Source: JAZDLC01 sp043802345 (GTDB taxonomy: Bacteria; Planctomycetota; B15-G4; JADJEK01). From it: a stretch of DNA of 9,487 nt. The notes below the pieces were generated by a model. It was given only the letters and a program-made list of their open reading frames with translations, had not been told where the DNA came from and did not search any database. The stretch is from positions 1-9,487 of the forward strand of contig JAZDLC010000029.1 in the NCBI GenBank assembly GCA_043802345.1. The letters are read 5' to 3'. This document shows positions 7,124 through 9,487 of the stretch, piece by piece. Made by a program: the position numbers and the translations under genes. Each line of letters begins with the position of its first letter. Position 1 is the stretch's first letter.

Positions 7124-8256
7124 GGCCGGGCCATCCCTTCCTCTTGATAGCCGCCCCTCTCGCTCCTGAGCCAGTCCTCGAAGACGGACGCGTTGCGGGC
7201 CGACTTCCTGGCCTCCTCTTCCGGCACCAGGCGCCGGGCCGTCAGCCGGGCGAGATCCTGCTCCATGGTGCGCATGCCGGAGCTCGCCCCCGCCTCCATC
7301 AAGGAGTAGATCTGATCGGACCGGCCGCTTCTCACGAGGTGCGCCACGGCGGTGTTGACCGCCAGCAGTTCGACGGCGGGCAGCCGGCCGAGGCCGTCGG
7401 TCCGGGGCAGAAGACGCTGGGCGACCACCGCGCGCAGAACCATCGAGAGCTGGTGACGGATCGAGTCCTGCTCGGTCGAGGGGAACATGCCGACCAGGCG
7501 GTCGATGGCCCCGACCGCGTCTCCCGTATGCAGGGTCGAGAAGACCAGATGACCGGTCTCGGCGGCCGTGATGGCGGCGCGCATGGTCTCCAGGTCGCGC
7601 ATCTCGCCGATCAGCAGTACATCGGGATCTTCCCGCATGGCCGAGCGGACCGCCTGGGCGAAGCTCTGCACATCGGTGTGAAGCTCCCTCTGGTGGACCA
7701 GGGCCAGGTGGCTGCGGTGGACGTACTCGATCGGGTCCTCCACGGTGATGACGTGGCAGGACCGCTGCTGCGTGATCCGGCTGAGCAGTGAGGCGAGGGT
7801 GGTGCTCTTGCCGCTGCCGGTGGGACCGGTCACGATCACCAAGCCATCACGATACTGGGACAGCCGCCCGAGCGCCTGCGGCAGGTTCCAGAAGTCGAGG
7901 TCCTGGATTTCGGCTTCGATCCGGCGCATCGAAATCGCGATGCCGGTGTGCTGCTGGTAGACGTTGATGCGGAAGCGCGCCCCGGAGAGCGACGAGCGGG
8001 CGAGATCGATCGTGTTCTTCTCGGCAAAAGCCTGCCACTGGCGAGCGTTCATGAGGCCGCGCGCGAAGGTCTCCAGTTCGCTCTCGGAGAGTGCGGCCTC
8101 TCCCTCGATCCGCTCGAGTTCGCCATGCGACCGGATGAAGGGAGGGTGGCCCGCCGAGAGGTGCAGGTCGGACGCCCCTCGCTCGACGCTCTTGACCATC
8201 AGGCGTTCCAGTTGTTCCATCTGTTCCAATTGGGTGTCATCCTGCGGCGTTGTCAT
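7117..8256 (-). CDS. pilT: PilT/PilU-type retraction ATPase homologue
   Basis: This is a cytoplasmic AAA-type ATPase of the family that powers pilus disassembly. It has 379 residues, somewhat longer than the typical 345. PilT features are an N-terminal GASDLHLSAGHPP (27-39), Walker A GPTGSGKS (144-151), Asp box ITVEDPIEYVH (170-180), Walker B DVLLIGEMRDLETM (212-225) and His box ETGHLVFSTLHTGDAVGAIDRL (233-254). There is no tetracysteine site, which separates it from the neighbouring gspE. The segment matching the conserved AIRNLIRE motif reads AVAHLVRS (303-310), so it is degenerate, while the following DQIYSLMEAGASSGMRTMEQDL is well kept. The C-terminus has about 25 extra charged residues. 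Its ATG overlaps the pilO-like stop by four bases. A PilT-like gene argues for a pilus-type machine rather than a classical T2SS. Confidence 0.92.
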   Translation of the reverse strand: MTTPQDDTQLEQMEQLERLMVKSVERGASDLHLSAGHPPFIRSHGELERIEGEAALSESELETFARGLMNARQWQAFAEKNTIDLARSSLSGARFRINVYQQHTGIAISMRRIEAEIQDLDFWNLPQALGRLSQYRDGLVIVTGPTGSGKSTTLASLLSRITQQRSCHVITVEDPIEYVHRSHLALVHQRELHTDVQSFAQAVRSAMREDPDVLLIGEMRDLETMRAAITAAETGHLVFSTLHTGDAVGAIDRLVGMFPSTEQDSIRHQLSMVLRAVVAQRLLPRTDGLGRLPAVELLAVNTAVAHLVRSGRSDQIYSLMEAGASSGMRTMEQDLARLTARRLVPEEEARKSARNASVFEDWLRSERGGYQEEGMARPW

Positions 8257-8900
8257 AGAACCCCCAGCACGAGATCCACGCGCAGGCCGCTCGCGCCCCT
8301 GGCGGTCGCGACGGAGCGGAGACTCCGCACCTCGAACTTGAGGACGGCCACGGGCCGTTCCAGGTCGTGGAGCCTGCGGACGAAACTCCGGACATTCTCG
8401 AACAGCCCCTCCAGCGCCAGCCCGCGGAAGCGCGCCGGCTGGGAACAGGCCTCTACGACGTAGTGGAGCGGCGCCGCCTCTTCCGCTCCGGCCGTGCCGG
8501 CGCCGAGGAATCTCTCCACTTCACGCACCGGCACCGGGACGTTCTGGATCACGGAGACCCCGCACTCGGCGGCAAGCTGGGAGACGGCCACGTTGAATTC
8601 CTCCGGCCGGTAGCTTTCGCGAAAGCGTGCCTCCTCTTTCTCGACGGCCGACTCGGAGAATGCGAGCCCTTCCTCGGCCGACCGCAGGCGTCGGTTCAGG
8701 GCGGCGGGACTCTCGCCCTCCGATGCCGGCAGGTGGATGCCGGAGAGGGTGGTTGCGGCGACCTCCTGGCGGAACTCGGCGTTCCGGCGCTGGTCGCGGA
8801 GGTTGGAGAAGCGGGTGGCCAGGTAGAAGGTCGTCGCTCCCGACAGGAGGGCGGCAATCAGGAGGACATGCTCACGCCGGCTCAGTTCGCGGAAGATCAT
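8253..8900 (-). CDS. PilO/GspM-like inner-membrane protein
   Basis: The 215-residue product has the PilO/GspM layout: a short cytoplasmic N-terminus, one membrane segment (about 11-29), a charged region likely to be coiled coil (about 31-95; EEGLAFSESAVEKEEARF), then a periplasmic part with a predicted ferredoxin-like fold (LAAECGVSVIQNVPVPV; RFRGLALEGLFENVRSFVRRLHDLERPVAVLKFEVRSL). In related machines this protein pairs with PilN/GspL at the inner membrane and contacts PilP or GspC. Primary sequence is poorly conserved in this family, so the call rests on layout and position between pilN-like and pilT. The ATG overlaps the upstream stop (ATGA), and GGGGAGG stands seven bases before it. Confidence 0.75.
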   Translation of the reverse strand: MIFRELSRREHVLLIAALLSGATTFYLATRFSNLRDQRRNAEFRQEVAATTLSGIHLPASEGESPAALNRRLRSAEEGLAFSESAVEKEEARFRESYRPEEFNVAVSQLAAECGVSVIQNVPVPVREVERFLGAGTAGAEEAAPLHYVVEACSQPARFRGLALEGLFENVRSFVRRLHDLERPVAVLKFEVRSLRSVATARGASGLRVDLVLGVL

Positions 8901-9487
8901 TGGACGACCTCCCCTTCCGGACCGAGCACGACCCGCATCGAGTAGACGTCACCCTGCTCATCGCTTCTGTGGCGCACGGATTGCTCGAGAACGCGCAGGT
9001 TCTCGCCCCCCATGCGGTTCGCCAGGGCATTGGTGAATTTCTGTCCGGCCTGGTCCGTGAGCGCCCACCCTCGATCTCGATGACGTACGGCCGGACCTCC
9101 TTGACCGAATCGATGAAGACCGACCCGTTCACCGCCACGACCAGGGCGTCGAGGATTTCCGGCAGGAAGCCGGCGCGTCGCGGCACCTCTTCCCGCCAGC
9201 AGTGCACGCGCATCACGAGGGATGCGGTGCGCTTCTCGGCGGCGGCCAGCGCTGCGAGCAAGCGTTCGCGCTCCGCGTTCTCCTCGATCAGTCGGCTCCT
9301 CTCCGCCTTGAGCCTGTCTCGCTGTTGCTCGACGGTGAGTGCTTCGCTGACGGCGTCGTTTGCCTGGCGTTTGAGCAGGGTGTCGATACCGCCGAGGGTG
9401 AGACCGAAGACCAGAATGGCGGCGGCCCACCAGGTGGAAGGGCGCTGCCCGACCGGGGTTTTCGGATCGGCCGGCGGGACGCACGAG
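8897..9487 (-). CDS. PilN/GspL-like inner-membrane protein, 5'-partial, with a one-base frameshift
   Basis: The gene enters from the right edge and its start is outside the window. Reading the minus strand from 9486 gives a short polar stretch, a membrane segment (WWAAAILVFGLTLGG), a coiled coil rich in Glu/Arg (QQRDRLKAERSRLIEENAERERLLAAL) and the start of a PilN-type fold (FLPEILDALVVAVNGSVFIDSVKEVRPYVIEIEG). Near 9064-9070 the coherent protein moves to another frame, continuing WALTDQAGQKFTNAL to the stop at 8897. Without the shift the protein would read on as an arginine-rich shadow past the pilO start. One missing base, most simply a G in the GGG run, explains this. About 196 residues are visible in all. 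A sequencing or assembly error is likelier than true gene decay, because both halves look intact. The upstream part could be a free PilN or the end of a GspL-like fusion. Confidence 0.72.
   Translation of the reverse strand, partial: LVRPAGRSENPGRAAPFHLVGRRHSGLRSHPRRYRHPAQTPGKRRRQRSTHRRATARQAQGGEEPTDRGERGARTLARSAGRRREAHRIPRDARALLAGRGAATRRLPAGNPRRPGRGGERVGLHRFGQGGPAVRHRDRGWALTDQAGQKFTNALANRMGGENLRVLEQSVRHRSDEQGDVYSMRVVLGPEGEVVQ

Noticed and set aside
9061..9075. Programmed ribosomal frameshift in the pilN-like gene
   Set aside because: The bases do not form a canonical slippery heptamer and no downstream structure stands out. A missing base in a G run is simpler.
9065..9484. Upstream part of the frame that opens at GTG 9484 on the minus strand
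   Set aside because: It is an arginine/proline-rich shadow. The real protein in this stretch is in the neighbouring frame, with a membrane segment and coiled coil. Only the part below about 9067 is genuine.

Overview
The window is GC-rich DNA, about 64% GC by eye, with tightly packed genes. It comes from a diderm (Gram-negative-type) bacterium: it encodes an outer-membrane secretin, two predicted lipoproteins and the envelope parts of a type IV pilus / type II secretion machine. The phylum cannot be fixed from the sequence. Gene content and composition would suit Acidobacteriota, Myxococcota or a similar high-GC lineage, but that is a guess.

There are two blocks. The left block (1-1262, plus strand) is a single gene for a PHP-fold (DUF3604 / CehA-McbA type) metallohydrolase lipoprotein. 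An imperfect palindrome built on GGGGAC-A-GTCCCC lies in its leader, and a partly similar GGGGACAG motif follows its stop codon. The 28-base gap after it ends in a converging gene.

The right block (1291-9487, minus strand, running right to left) is one compact operon whose 5' end lies outside the window. Its order is pilN-like, pilO-like, pilT, gspE/pilB, gspF/pilC, a short pilP/gspC-like gene, a secretin (gspD/pilQ) and a lipoprotein of unknown function. Adjacent genes overlap by 1-7 bases or are separated by 3-12 bases, so translational coupling is likely. This is the pilN-O-P-Q order with pilT-B-C inserted in the middle. The products would form an inner-membrane assembly platform (PilN, PilO, GspF), two cytoplasmic AAA-type ATPases (GspE for extension, PilT for presumed retraction), a periplasmic connector (PilP-like) and an outer-membrane pore (GspD). 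No pilins, prepilin peptidase or intact pilM/gspL lie in the window.

The points most worth checking are: a clear one-base frameshift in the pilN-like gene; a PilT whose AIRNLIRE retraction motif is degenerate; a Gly/Tyr/Arg-rich insert and a local GC drop in the secretin; an unusually small PilP-like protein; and the uncharacterised lipoprotein that ends the operon. No RNA genes, CRISPR arrays or complete insertion sequences were seen, and no stretch longer than 300 bases lacks a gene.
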